NCBI GenBank assembly: GCA_965644315.1
Contig: CBFFRQ010000019.1
Coordinates: forward strand, 62,001 to 126,000
Length of the DNA: 64,000 bases
Direction of reading: 5' to 3'
From: Caecitellus pseudoparvulus
Taxonomy: Eukaryota > Bigyra: Bicosoecida
In this document: in pieces, positions 21,557-32,900 of the stretch
Layout of the letters: each line of letters opens with the position of its first letter
Numbering within the stretch: the first letter of the stretch is position 1
Made by a program: the position numbers and the translations under genes
Notes under the pieces: generated by a model
Told to the model about the DNA's origin: nothing
The model's database searches: none
The model's input: only the letters and a program-made list of their open reading frames with translations

Positions 21557-22396
21557 TCAAGGCATCACATCGCCCAGGTCCGTGACCTTGTACTTGATGG
21601 TCACGGTGCCCTGGGTGTCCAGAGGGTACTCCTTGGCCTCCTGGTGCTCCGTGTCCAGCATGATGGTGGCAGTGCCCTGCAGCCGGGGGAGGTGGGGTTG
21701 GAAATGCGTCGTTGAGGTTTGGCGTTTCAGGCACGCGCAGGGGGGCAAGGCTGCACAGCCAGCACGCACGATTTCCTTGCCGCCTGCGACGCCCTCGTCC
21801 TTGACGCGGATCTTGAAGCGGTCCACCTGCTTGTCCAGCTGTGCAGTCGGGGCGGAGGTGTGTAAATGCAGCGCTGCAATGGGTTGGCGTGGTGACGTTG
21901 GAGTGACCCACCAGGAAGATGTGCGTCTCCATCCACTCGGGGCTCAGGTCGTTCTCCACCACGGCAGACTTGGCCTTGTCGCCGCCGTCGTTGCCGCCAA
22001 TGACCTTGCCGTTGAAGTCGGAGATCTGCAGGAAGCGAGGAAGGTGCGTGTATGCTCATGTGCACTGCACTTGCAGCCACAACAGACGCAGCTGACTGGC
22101 GCACGCTGCACGCGTCGACGGAAACCACGCACCTTGAAGTAGGGATCAGACTGACCGATCCAGTCGACGTTCTTCAGGTCCTTGCCGCTCTCCACGGTGA
22201 TGGCCAGGAGCCTGTGCAGCCAACGCAAGTGCAGTGCAACACAATCACAGCCCAACACGCCGGTGACACAAGCAGGCCTCCCGTAGGGATTGCGGCGGTT
22301 GATGGTGCGCAGAAATAGTCTGCAAGGTATATGCGTGTCTGGTGATCAGAAAGCGGGCACGCACCGTGTCCACTCGGTTGTCATTGCAGCCGCCAT
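21557..22396 (-). CDS. Single C2-domain protein A
   Basis: A small stand-alone C2 domain, probably a Ca2+/phospholipid-binding module. Five exons: 22396-22365, 22211-22133, 22025-21912, 21838-21770 and 21676-21557, about 137 residues. Core motifs are LLAITVESGKDLKNVDWIGQ with SDPYFK, then VVENDLSPEWMETHIF, KQVDRFKIRVKDEG and a C-terminal strand TVTIKYKVTDLGDV. The SDPYFK and KDEG loops contain the acidic residues expected in C2 Ca2+-binding loops. No transmembrane segment or second domain is present. It is the downstream member of a tandem pair with C2 protein B: same orientation, matching intron positions and very similar sequence. Confidence 0.88.
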
Positions 22397-22735
22397 GTTG
22401 ATGGATGGAAGGATGGCTATGTGTGGGAAGTAGGGACGCAGAGGCACGTGGATGCATGTGACGAAGATATTCCGAAGTATTTTATTTATGTACCGTGGTG
22501 GTTTGCTGGCGAGTGGGTGCATTGGCAAATTGTGGGGGGTGCAGCAAAGGTCGTCAAAGCCAGCATCTGAGACTATCGAGCAGCCCAGCTACATTGCTGG
22601 CATGAGCCGTGCGTCTCAAACTTGGACCAGCGCTCAACCTGCAGCTGGGCATCATTGCAGACGATCCACAGGTGCATTGAGGGGGCGCTGCGCCGTGTGA
22701 GGCGGCACGCCGGCAGTGCTGGTGGCAGGGGCTGC
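22397..22735. other. Intergenic spacer between the tandem C2 genes
   Basis: This spacer has no coding feature. It contains an AT-rich stretch near 22475-22495 that includes AATAAA on the - strand. At about 240 bp past the C2-B stop, that is too far to be its obvious poly(A) signal. The region probably contains the promoter of C2 protein A. Confidence 0.45.
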
Positions 22736-23530
22736 TCAGGGCAGCACGTCGCCGAGGGGGGTGACCTTGAAGCTGAGGGTCACGGTGCCCTGGGTGTCCA
22801 GAGGGTACTCCTTGGCCTCCTGGTGATCCGTGTCCAGCATGATGGTGGCAGCGCCCTGGGAAAAAGTTGAGTACGTGCAGCGTGCTGCGCAGAACTCCCC
22901 GGCACCCAGAACGGCGGGCAGCACTCACGATGTCCTTGGACAGTGCCTGCACGGTGCCCTGGTCCTTGACGCGCACCTTGAAGCGGTCCACCTGCTTGTC
23001 CACCTGCAAGGCGGGGAGCACAGCAGAGCTCGGCGATGCATGCGCCCCGAATTCCGCAAACCAAGACGCTTTTGACCCACCAGGAAGATGTGCGTCTCCA
23101 TCCACTCGGGGTTCAGGTTGTTCTCCACCACGGCAGACTTGGCCTTGTCGCCGCCATCGTTGCCGCCGATTACCTTGCCGTTGAACTCGGCAATCTGTGC
23201 TCGGCACGCCAGCGCCAGTGACACACGTGCTCCGGCTTGCCCCGCCAAACGCAGAAAGCGCAGCACATGAGCGCACGCACCTTGAAGTAGGGGTCAGACT
23301 GGCCGATCCAGTCGACGTTCTTCAGGTCCTTGCCGCTCTCCACGGTGATGGCGACGAGCCTGCGCGCAGAGGCGGCATGTGCAAGATGAGGCCCAATGTC
23401 CGCTCACCACGCCACACGCGTAGCGGCAAGTCTGCCGCTGGCCGCCTGCCACGTCCTAAACGCGGCTGGAGGTATTAAGCTGGGAAACGCACCGGGTCCA
23501 CTCGGACTTGACGGTGGAGGAGGCAGCCAT
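22736..23530 (-). CDS. Single C2-domain protein B
   Basis: Paralogue of the neighbouring C2 gene. Five exons: 23530-23493, 23359-23281, 23194-23081, 23003-22929 and 22855-22736, about 141 residues. Motifs are LVAITVESGKDLKNVDWIGQ with SDPYFK, IAEFNGKVIGGNDGGDKAKS, VVENNLNPEWMETHIF, KQVDRFKVRVKDQG and LDTDHQEAKEYPLDTQGTV. Exons 2, 3 and 5 have the same lengths as in C2 protein A (79, 114 and 120 nt) and all introns lie at equivalent codons. This is therefore a tandem DNA duplication, not a retrocopy. The differences concentrate in the first exon and in exon 4, which is two codons longer. Confidence 0.88.
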
Positions 23531-24828
23531 GGTTGTCAGGGGTTGGCTGTGTGCTGGTGAAGTGCACTTGACCTTGGCGGGACACTGGAAGGTGACGAAT
23601 ACGGGAAGGCAGGGGGCAGGTAGAGACGTGGGGGATATGTGATGTACCATGGTTCCATCACTGCTCAGACCCCACTTGTGCCATACTATGTTGAAGGGGC
23701 GGTTGTGGCGCTGAAAGGGGGTATGTGTGCCAGACCCGCTTGCAAGCAGCATTTCCCCGCAGATGCACGGGTCTCAGGTGGCGCCTGCAGCGCATACCAC
23801 CAGTCTGCAAGCTGCATGTTCAACGTGTGCACTGCTTCCCTGCAGTACTAGCGCTGGTGGTCGTCTGCAGCTCCTTCACACCACCATGACTTGTTTTCTC
23901 TGCGGAAATTGCTTTACAGCCGGTCAGAAACGGCCAAAAATGTGCCACTGAGCTTTTCATGAGCTCAACTGGCAGTCAGAAAGGTGTACCAGTGTACTCG
24001 TAATGCACATTGTAGGATAACCTCACCAGCTCCTTCCCTCTCCACAATGCACCGTTGCTTGCTCTGAAAGTAGCTGGCGCTGTAAGCGATGGATTCCCCT
24101 TTCTCACGAGCAAATGTTGACTGCATGACCAAAACTGGAACAGCCAAACATGTCTCTGTCTGTGTGCTGCCTCATACTTGCTCCCGATGCATATCCGGGT
24201 TTGGGTGGGAGTTGCTGCATCTGCGCTCACTACGCTGGTGTCTCGCAGACGAAAGAAGCACCCCATTCACCTTGCTGAAACGCAGAAGAACATCATCCAA
24301 CCTCCGTACAGGAAAGAATGCTCGAGACTCAGGCAAGGCTCCTTGACGCAGCGCGCCTCAGCATGCCGGAAGGGCATTTGCCGATCCTCCGCGTTCCATT
24401 TGCAGCCGCACAGCCCGGCCCTGCAGGCTCCCCTCCAACGCTCGACACATCAACGCATGGCATGTTTGACTACATCTGCCCTGGAGGATCTCTTGGCTAT
24501 GTTGCTGTCTCCTTGCGGCCATGCACGCTGATCGTGATAGAGACAGCACACCACAGCAGCTTGGCGCCCGCACCACAACACACCAAAAAAATAACCACAT
24601 GCCCTGAGTGGCCTTGTTACACTTCTGCATCTTCGCCCCCCGCTATCCTGCGCCTTCTCAGGCTTTCGCAGCGAGCACCAGCCCAAGTTGCGGTCCGTGT
24701 GCAGCTCCACACAAACCCCCACCAAGGGCAGACGCCGCAGAATTTCGTGCCAAAGCTGGCAGCCAGCGCACATTGACCAACCTTCCTCCGACCTTCCGGT
24801 CTGCATCTTCCTACAATACCTGCTGCAC
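23531..24828. other. Long intergenic region, no gene found
   Basis: About 1.3 kb, the longest non-coding stretch here, between divergent C2 protein B and the DENN gene. Composition is markedly less GC-rich around 23880-24150. No ORF on either strand shows family features, and I see no tRNA-like cloverleaf. It contains one exact GCGGAAATTGC (23902-23912). A non-coding RNA or a small intron-rich gene cannot be excluded. Confidence 0.5.
23902..23912 (+). promoter_or_regulatory. GCGGAAATTGC element in a divergent intergenic region
   Basis: Exact 11-mer followed by TTTACA, lying 372 bp upstream of C2 protein B and about 920 bp upstream of the DENN gene. Confidence 0.4.
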
Positions 24829-27800
24829 ATGGCAGACGCCGAGGGCTCAGGCGAGGTGAGGCGCCTGCGGTAATTGGTGATGGGCTCGCCCAACCACCCA
24901 GCTCTCCTTGCACGCACAGGCTAACTGGCGCTCGCTGCACGGACAGGTGTCTGCTGAAAATGCCAGGCTGCGGGCACTCCTCGCCGTGCGCGAAGCTGAG
25001 CTGGAGCGTGCCAATGACTTGCTCCGCCAGGCAGGCTTGCTGGACCAGGCAGCACCCCCCTCTCCCTCCCACCGCCCAGCGCTGGACGTGGCGCCACCCG
25101 CGGCGCCAGACACGGCAGGGCCGAGCCACCAGGCCCACCTCTGGCTCGTCCCTCGCGATCCGGGTTTCCCTCGCAGCGCCACTGGGCAGGGCCTGGTGCA
25201 AGGCGGGTCGGTGTCCGGCACACCCTGGTCCACCGCACTGCACAGCCTGGCAGCCAGCCTGCTGGCGGCGTCAGACGCCATCCGCCCGCCTGGCCCTTCC
25301 GTGTCTTCATCGTCGGCGCAGGGCACCGCCACAGACGCCGGCAGTGTCCTCTTCGCCGCGCTCCCCGCCAGCCTGGCGGCAGTGCAACAGGCATGGGGCA
25401 CGCTCGTCGGCAACCCCACACGGCCAGCCCTGGGACAGAGCGGCGCGCCACTGCTCACTGCGGCTGCAGGCAGGGTGGCAGCTGCAGATTTGGCACACAT
25501 GCTGGTGCCTTCCCCCGGGCAGGGGGCGGCGGCGCCAGCTCGGCAGGTTGCAGAGGCGCTGCAGTGCATGGCTGCATCTGGGCACACTGCGGCGGGGTTG
25601 TCGGGGGGGGGCTGCCTCGCCCTGCTACCCCCCCTGACGCCCAGCACCTTCTCCTCCCTGCCAGAAACCGACAGCGCGCTGCCAAGCGACACCTTGCACA
25701 CGTTCGCTCACCCGACCGGCGTTCCGACTCTGCTGCTGGCGTGGCCCGCAAGCCGCCTGCCAGAGGAGGTGAAACGCGCCATCCACGGCTCAACCACGAG
25801 CCAGGCGCAACTGCAGCAGGCGCTGGGGTTCAGCCCAGTTGCCGGCCACCACACGTTTGTGCTGCAGGGTGCAGAGGGGGAGGAGGGCGAGTCGGCGCAG
25901 TGTTTCGGCGCCGTGGCGCGGGGTGTCAGTTGGCTCGCCCTCCGCAGTGAACGGGGGTGTGTGCTGCTGGGCACGGCGCTGTCTGTGAGCCTCATGTCGG
26001 CGTTTCCACAGCTGGCACTGCTGCAGGAGTTGGCGCGCACTGCTCTGCTCAGAACGCTGCACCCTCTGCCCCTGACTCGACTGGAGTTGGGCACAGCGGA
26101 GCTCACGCCCCAGTGGAACCACCTATCCATTCCTGGGCGGGGCGTGGACTCCACGTGGCCTGTGGCCCTGGCTAGCTGGTGTGGGGCAGCAGCTGCCTCG
26201 CCACAGCACGTTGCGACGTTTGACGCGTCCCACCCACGCACGGCGCAACTGGGCGGACCGCAACAAGTTGTCGTGCCTCGCAGCCGTCTGCGCGCAGCTG
26301 GGGCGGCGGTGCTGGGGCATGTGCTGGCCTACACTGCACAGTGCCTGGAGGAGGCAAGCCAAGGCGTGGCTGCAGTGACTCGCCAAGCCGCCGATCGTGA
26401 TGGGACGACGCACACCAGCTCCGTTGCCGGTGTTTCCCGCGGTTTGGTGGATTCAGACACGTTGCAGTTGGCTGCCGATGGCCAAGCGTCCGCGCAGCAC
26501 CACTGCGCCGGCATTGCAGATGACCTGGGCGTGTCCCACGCCACTCGAGCCTTTGTGCTGGCACTGTGCCAAGCCCCGCCACCGCCCCGTGGCACCAGCC
26601 TCACTCTGCACCTGCCTGTGGGGTGGGACGGAGCCCTGGCCGCCTCGACGTGGCACCGCCCCAGCGCGACCGATGTGAGCACAGCGCCGTCTGGAGGCCA
26701 GGTCGCCAGCGCGCTGCACTTGCTGGTCGCACCCTCCGCTCTCGCGGCAGAGGAGGGTGCTGACGTGTACTCAGATGCGGAGAGCAGTGACGAGGACGCC
26801 GCCGCAGCAGGCGCGCTGCTGCCGGGGTGTTGGGAGGTGGTTCGCATGGTTGGCGCCCACCGCGGCGCCCCCCCTCCCGCGACGGCCAAGCAGCACATGG
26901 CCCAGGCAGTGTCGGCAGGCAAGACGTCCCAGACACCTGCGGCACTGGCGGCAGGCACCGCTGGGGCGGAGCATGAAGTGGAGGCGTTGCTGCTGGGCGG
27001 TGCAGCTGCCCTGGCGCCGACGCTGCAGCTGCTCAAGGGGCACTTACCGCATGGCGCAGGCACAAGCAGCACCGCAGATGCGCTGCTGCACGACATTGCG
27101 CCGTACGACTGCGGTGTGCCACTGCATTCCGCCGAGGGCAGTGCGGGGCTGTTGGAGGCGCACCTGGGACCACTGCTGACACGTCTGCCCCTGGATGTTC
27201 TGCTGTCCACGCTGGGGGCGCTGTTGTCGGAACACAAGGTGGTCGTCGTGGCACACAGCACAGGTGGCGGGGGCGGCTCCACACCCTGCACGCTGGACGC
27301 CACCACCACTGCCACTCTGCTGCCTGCCCTGCTGCAGCCGCTGACGTGGAGTGTGCCACACCTGCCGCTGCTGCCCTGTGCCCTGTCGGAAGTCATGCAG
27401 GCGCCCGTGGCCACCTTGCTAGGCATGGCTGCACTGCCAGGCGACTGGGATGTGGAGGACGAGGAGGTGTGCATCCTGGCCCTGGACCAGGCTCGCCTGC
27501 TGTGTGTGTGGGCGGCGCCGGGTCTGCATGGGGGGGACGAGGGGGAGGTGGAGTTGGAGGCTCTGCCGCAGCTGGCAGCCCAGCTGCCGTGCGCGTCACA
27601 CCTGCATCATGCCCTGCAGGCAGCTCACACACGTGCGCGCCTGGCGTGGCAAGCCTTGGAGAAGTGGCGGGGTGAGCGGGCGGAGCGGACGTTGCCGCCT
27701 GCGGGGTATCACACCACCGACGTCAGTCCCCCGCTCGCCGCGTGGCGAGGCGCGTGGAGGGCATTTGCCGGGCACTTGCGCGGGTACGTCACTGCACTGC

Positions 27801-28966
27801 TGTGCCAGACGGTCGTGGCCAGTGGCGTGCAGCATGCGCCCCTCCCGTGGATCACGCGGCACCTGGGTCGCGGCAGCATGTGGGACGCCACGGCACTAGC
27901 GCTAGAGCAGGTGCAGAGCACACTGCCCACCAACGCAGCCTTCTGGCACAGCAACACCAGTGGCAGTGCTCGGGCGGTGTGTGCGGTGGGGTCTGTCGCG
28001 CTGGTAGCCTTGGCGCGCAGTGTCGCCACACAGGGCGTGCCTGTGCTCGACGCTGCGACCAGCGGCGCCGACGGCGGAGAAACGCTCATCGCAGCCCTGC
28101 GGCAGGATGGTAAGCACGCGGAAATTGGGTTTTGGAGGCGCCTGGCTGGCTCTGCCATGGTGTCGGCGTGGATGGGTGGCTGGGAGCGCACGTTGCAGTG
28201 GGCGGCACTACTGGCCCAAGCACGCCCCGCCGACCTCGCCCATGTCCTGCAACAAGTGCTCGTGGAGCGCGCAGCTGACACGTCAGCAGTGCAGGCGTGT
28301 CTGGCAGCGCCGCCGACGCCGCTCTCGCCGGGCCATCGCTCTGCCCGCCGTCGTTCTGTGGCGGTTGTGGGCAGTGCATTGCAGCGGGCTGGTCTGCCCA
28401 GCAGCCCCGCCGGCTTGCGTGTCACCCGCACAGTGCAGGCCAAGCCTGTCGCACCTCGTCTGCCCCTGGCAGAATCGGCCAGTCCGCATCCGCCCGGGGC
28501 CCAGGGTGGGCGTTTCTTCTCCCTGCGCACAAGTGACGCCCGTGTTTCGTGGAGTGAAAGCGACGACGAAGTGGATGCGGCGGCCAGGCATACTCGTGGT
28601 GGTGACTCATCCAGCACGCCAGAAAGTGACAGTGACTCGCAGCCCCCACGCCACGCCCCGTCCACGCTCGCCGCTGCAGCAGCCTCTTCGCTGGAGCCAA
28701 CACGCTACACACGGCAGTGGCCAGGCCGCCGTGGCCGCACCACGCCCTTGCCAGGCACTGCCCCGCCCCCCCAGCACACTAGTCCCTCCCAAGTCCTGGC
28801 CAGCGGTGCACAGGGAGCGGCCCGAGATGGCTCTGGGCTTTCAAAGTCTGCTCGGGGCGTGGCTTTGTGGCAAGCCCATGGCTCTGCGTTGACTGCAGCC
28901 ATGGCAGCTGTTCCGCGCCAAGGCACGAAGACTCGCCTGCAGCTGCGGCAGCGCAGCAAGAAGTGA
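24829..28966 (+). CDS. DENN-domain protein, candidate Rab GEF
   Basis: DENN proteins catalyse GDP/GTP exchange on Rab GTPases in membrane traffic. Exons are 24829-24855 (nine codons, MADAEGSGE) and 24920-28966 (intron GTGAGGCG...ACGCACAG), about 1,357 residues. A short amphipathic helix or coiled coil (QVSAENARLRALLAVREAEL) opens the protein. A divergent uDENN-like segment lies around residues 310-385 (HHTFVLQG, then a hydrophobic stretch resembling the CLLSxxPFF region). The best-conserved part is the central cDENN at about 755-860: LPLDVLLSTLGALLSEHKVV, then LLQPLTWSVPHLPLLP and MQAPVATLLGM. A dDENN-like helical region follows. The C-terminal ~200 residues are Ser/Arg/Pro-rich and disordered. 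Which Rab it acts on cannot be told. Confidence 0.82.
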
Positions 28967-29381
28967 CTGTTCTGTGGGAGTGCTGGCGTGTCAATGCAAT
29001 GCGGCGTCGGTGGCGGCACTCCTGGACCTTGCTGCGTTGCGGCTGACCAGCCAATGTGCGCGAAAGTCGCCACAGGCACAAGTATGGGAGCTTCGCACGT
29101 GCACTTGCAAGCCAAATGGAGTATGACTGCAATGCTGACTTCGCTTTACAGCCACGCTCTGTCGCTTCCGAGAAGTGTCGCTCTGTTGGGCGCTGCATCA
29201 GATGCTCCTGCCGCTCCTTTCTTCCCATTTCATCCCACCGCACAAACTAATTCCAACAACAACATCCCGAAAAAACCCCAACCCGTCACCCCCACACAAG
29301 TACCCAATCCTTTCCAAGCCCAAGTGCGATTGAGACGCCCAGCACGGGGCGCAGCTGCGGGACATCCACGGCACATCAGCG
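28967..29381. other. Intergenic region, no gene seen
   Basis: About 415 bp between two genes on the + strand. It has a short A/C-rich stretch near 29245-29300 (AACAACATCCCG, AAAAAACCCC) that may be the 5' UTR of the downstream small membrane protein. No RNA gene or repeat was seen. Confidence 0.45.
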
Positions 29382-29918
29382 ATGCAGGTGCCGAAAACGC
29401 TCACACCGGCTGACATTGCCGCCATTGAAAAGGAGATCGGCAGCACGCGGGAGGAGCGGGAAAAGCATGCCATGGACATGGCATTGAACGCAGGGTTGCG
29501 TGGCTCCCTCATGGTGGGCGGGGCCGGCGTTGTGGGGCACATGCTGGCCCAGAAGTTTTGTAAGTGCCAGCTTCGGCGTATTCCGCAGTCAGCTGGGGGA
29601 CCCCAAGCCGCACCACGGCCCACCCGGTTTGCCCTGGCACATTTCCACAGGGCCATGGTACAAGACAGGCATCTATGTGCAGGGCAAGGCCTTCATCGTG
29701 TCCAGCATGTTTGTGGTGCGTGGCAGCAGCGGTCTCGCTGCCGCCGACACAGCAGCACATCCGCACCACGCCAAGCACAGGCCGGGTATTGGATTTGGAG
29801 CGAGAGCACCATGACACAGCAGATGCGGTTCCTGAACAACCTAGAGAGCGTCAAGCAGGACATGGCAGATGCCGAGACGTACGACCGGCTGGGTCAGGCT
29901 CTGCCCGGCAAGCGGTGA
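29382..29918 (+). CDS. Small two-TM membrane protein, TMEM141-like
   Basis: Three exons: 29382-29559, 29651-29715 and 29781-29918 (donors GTAAGTGCC and GTGCGTGG; acceptors TCCACAG and AGCACAG), about 126 residues. The N-terminal 35 residues are charged and helical. Two hydrophobic segments follow: GSLMVGGAGVVGHMLAQKF, then after WPWYK the stretch GKAFIVSSMFVAGYWIWSES. A short soluble tail ends in GKR. The overall plan (basic helix, two short glycine-rich TMs separated by a QKFWP-type turn, acidic residue after TM2) resembles animal TMEM141. The similarity is weak and the function is not established. Its 3' end lies 71 bp from the convergent IFT172 gene. Confidence 0.6.
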   Translation: MQVPKTLTPADIAAIEKEIGSTREEREKHAMDMALNAGLRGSLMVGGAGVVGHMLAQKFCKCQLRRIPQSAGGPQAAPRPTRFALAHFHRAMVQDRHLCAGQGLHRVQHVCGAWQQRSRCRRHSSTSAPRQAQAGYWIWSESTMTQQMRFLNNLESVKQDMADAETYDRLGQALPGKR

Positions 29919-29989
29919 GGTGGGGTGCGGCTGGCGCACGGAATGCATTGCTGCGTGTGATGGGGGGGGGGGCATCACCCCCCTCTGCC

Positions 29990-32900
29990 TCAGTAGGCGG
30001 GGCTGGCGGCAGCAGAGCACCAGGGACACTCCTTGGTCTTGAGCACCACTGCGTTCCAGGCACTCTTGATGGCGTTGGAGCCACAGGAAGGGCACTTCAC
30101 CAGGCGGTCGGGCGGCACTGGGTACCCTGTCACAATGCACTTGGGCTGCGAGGACTGCGCCAGTAGCGGCACACTGCCCTTGGGCAGCTCCTGCGCCACG
30201 GCCTGGTCCATGGAAATGGCCAGCACCCAATCTCGCACCTCTTCACGCGCACTGCCGCCCAGCCACTGTGTGCTGGGCACAGGGAATGAGCCAGGCGCCG
30301 GCACCTCAGTGCCGTGAAAGTCGGAGTTGTCCAGCTCAGCAAAGTCAGGGCGAGGCTCGCCACCCGGCCCTGCCTCCTCTGCCGCCTCTGCCAGCAGGTC
30401 AGCCAAGTCCACGTACCGGTTCAGCATGACGAACGCGACGGCTTGCCAGCGCACGGCGCGTGCGTCAATGCCCGCCTCGTGAAACGCCCGGTCACACGGG
30501 ACGATGCCGATGAAACGCAGCAGGGCGATGGACAGCTGCGCCGCCAGCTCCGGCAGCCCGATGCGGCGCGCCTTGGCCCGCATGCCAGCATAGTGCACAG
30601 CCATGAGCAGGGCCTCCGCTTCGGTCATGACGGCGCGCGGCGTTTCGGCGTTTCGCCGCAGCTCGGACACCACGCCGTACATGACGGTGCGCGCCTGCTC
30701 CAGCACCTCGTCCGACGCGGCATTGGAAGCGGGTCCCTGGAACACTGTGCGCACCAGGCGCCGGTACAGCGACAGCTGAGAGGGAATGCCTGGCAGGCCG
30801 TATGTGGAGGTGAGGCGCAGGAGCTCCTCACGAGAGCCTTCCGACAGGGCACGTTCCGCGTAGGGGAAGGCGTACTTGGCCAGGACGACGGGGCCCTTGT
30901 CCGCTGCCAGCTCAAAGACGCGCTCCCACTTGCCTGAGGAGGCCAGCATGCCCAGCGCCTCGTCCACATTGCCGGTGGCCACCATACCCTCCCCATCGCC
31001 GCCCTGCCGCAGACTCGCCTTGTACGCGCTCTCCACACGATCCTTGAACATGGGCGCCGCAGAACGGGCAATGCCACGGGCCTTGTCCCACGCCTCTGCC
31101 TCGATGTACGCGTTGATGGCGTCCTTCCACTGCTCAGCATCCCGCAACAAGTCGCCGGCCGCCGCCCACCGCTGCAACGCCGCCAGGCGCCGTCCAACTT
31201 CCGCACACACCTGCAAGTACCTCCTGCGTTCGTGCGTGGACGCCAGGCGCACGGCGTTGTCCCACACAGCCACCAGGGCGTCCACATTCGCCTCGTGCCC
31301 CGCGTTCAGACTCAAGTACGTGTCGATGGCCATGCCCCAATTGTGACTTTCCTCCCACATGCGCGCATTGGCCAGCAACTCCTCCTTGGACCCGTGGCTG
31401 GGCCCGCCACCGCCCCCTGCGCCGGCTGCTGCAGCGGCAGCGCCAGAGCCCCCCCCAGCACTGCGCTGGGCAGGTGCAGGCAGCGTCGCAATGCCGTGGC
31501 CGCCGCCACCCCCTTCCACCTGCCGCGCGATGGTGTCGTTGACCTCCTTGACTCGGTGCGGCAAGTGGCGCTTGGTGACTCGCACGGCCTCGGGGTAGTT
31601 CCGCGCCTCCAGGTACATCTGCACCGCCATCTCGGGCTTCTTGGCGTCCACGAACAGCGCCTCGGCGCGCTTGTGGTCGCCGGCGCCGCTGCACACGGTC
31701 GCCTCTGCGACCAGCACGTCGGGGATGCAGGCGGGGTCGTAATTCTCCGCAACGCGCCGCGCCGCGACGAAGTCCTGTGCGTGCAAGTACATGTCGATGG
31801 CTTCCCTGGGTTTGTTGCCCTTCACGAACGCCACCTCGGCAGCTGCGAACTGGCCATTGTCCTCCAGGTACATCGCGTGCTTGACGTGCACGAACGGCAC
31901 GCGATGGGGCTTGTGCTTGGCCGCCAGGGCCAGGGCCTGCTCGAAGTTGCTCTGGCTCGCGTAATACTCGATGCCCTGCTCGATGAGGCCCTGTCGGTGC
32001 AGCAGCTTGGCACCCGCCTCGCCGCCCAGCGACACGGCGTGCTCGTACGCCACCTTGTGCGCCGAGTCGGGCCCACCATGCAGCTTGGCCACACGCCCCG
32101 CGTCGTCCCACATACCCGCCTCCTTGTACATGGCCACGGCCTTGGACCACTCCCCCGCATCGCAGAAGTGCCGTTCAGCACCCCTCGTATCCTTGTCCGC
32201 CGCCAGCTGCCGCGCCAGGTGCAGGTGGGTTGCCTTCAGGTCAGGCCGGCGGTGGGCCGCTACCAGGCGCACCATGGCGTCGTACTCCTTGGCTCGGGAG
32301 TACATCTTGATGGCGGCATCCACCTGCCCCGCCAGCAGGTACAGCTTCTCGCCCGAGGCCAGGTCGCCCCCCGCGACAGCCTTGGCGGCATGGTCCATGA
32401 ACAGGCGCGTGACGTCCTCAGGCGGCATGACGCCGGACGCCACGCGGTGGGCGGCGTCCCACTTGCTCGCCTTCAAGTACATGGTCACGGCAGAGGGCCC
32501 CTCTCGTGCGTTGAGCCAGGCCTCCTCTGCCTCGTCCAGCATGCCCGCCTCGGAGTAATGCACCGCCAGCTGGTGCCAGAAGGGCCGCGCCGCCTCGCCG
32601 TCCGACAGCGTCTCGCTCACCAGCTGCTTGGCCTTCGTGAAGAGGCGTGCGGAAATTGCTGCGGAAATCGCCGTGTCGTACGCGCCCGCCTCCAGGAAGT
32701 GGTGGATGGCCGCCTCCGTCTGCTTGGTGCTCACGAGCCACTCGCCCCACATGCGCTCCAGCTTGACCACTTCACCGGGGTACTTGCTGCGGGCCAGCTC
32801 CACGGCGCTGCGGAAATCGTGCCCCTTCACATACGCCTCCATGGCTCGCCCCGTCTCGCCCTGGCGTTCGTACAGCGCACCCGCCTTGGACGCCAGCCCG

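Noticed and set aside
22470-22500. AATAAA on the - strand as a poly(A) signal for C2 protein B
   Set aside because: It lies about 240 bp beyond the stop codon, and comparable hexamers are absent downstream of most genes here. Position and consistency do not support it.
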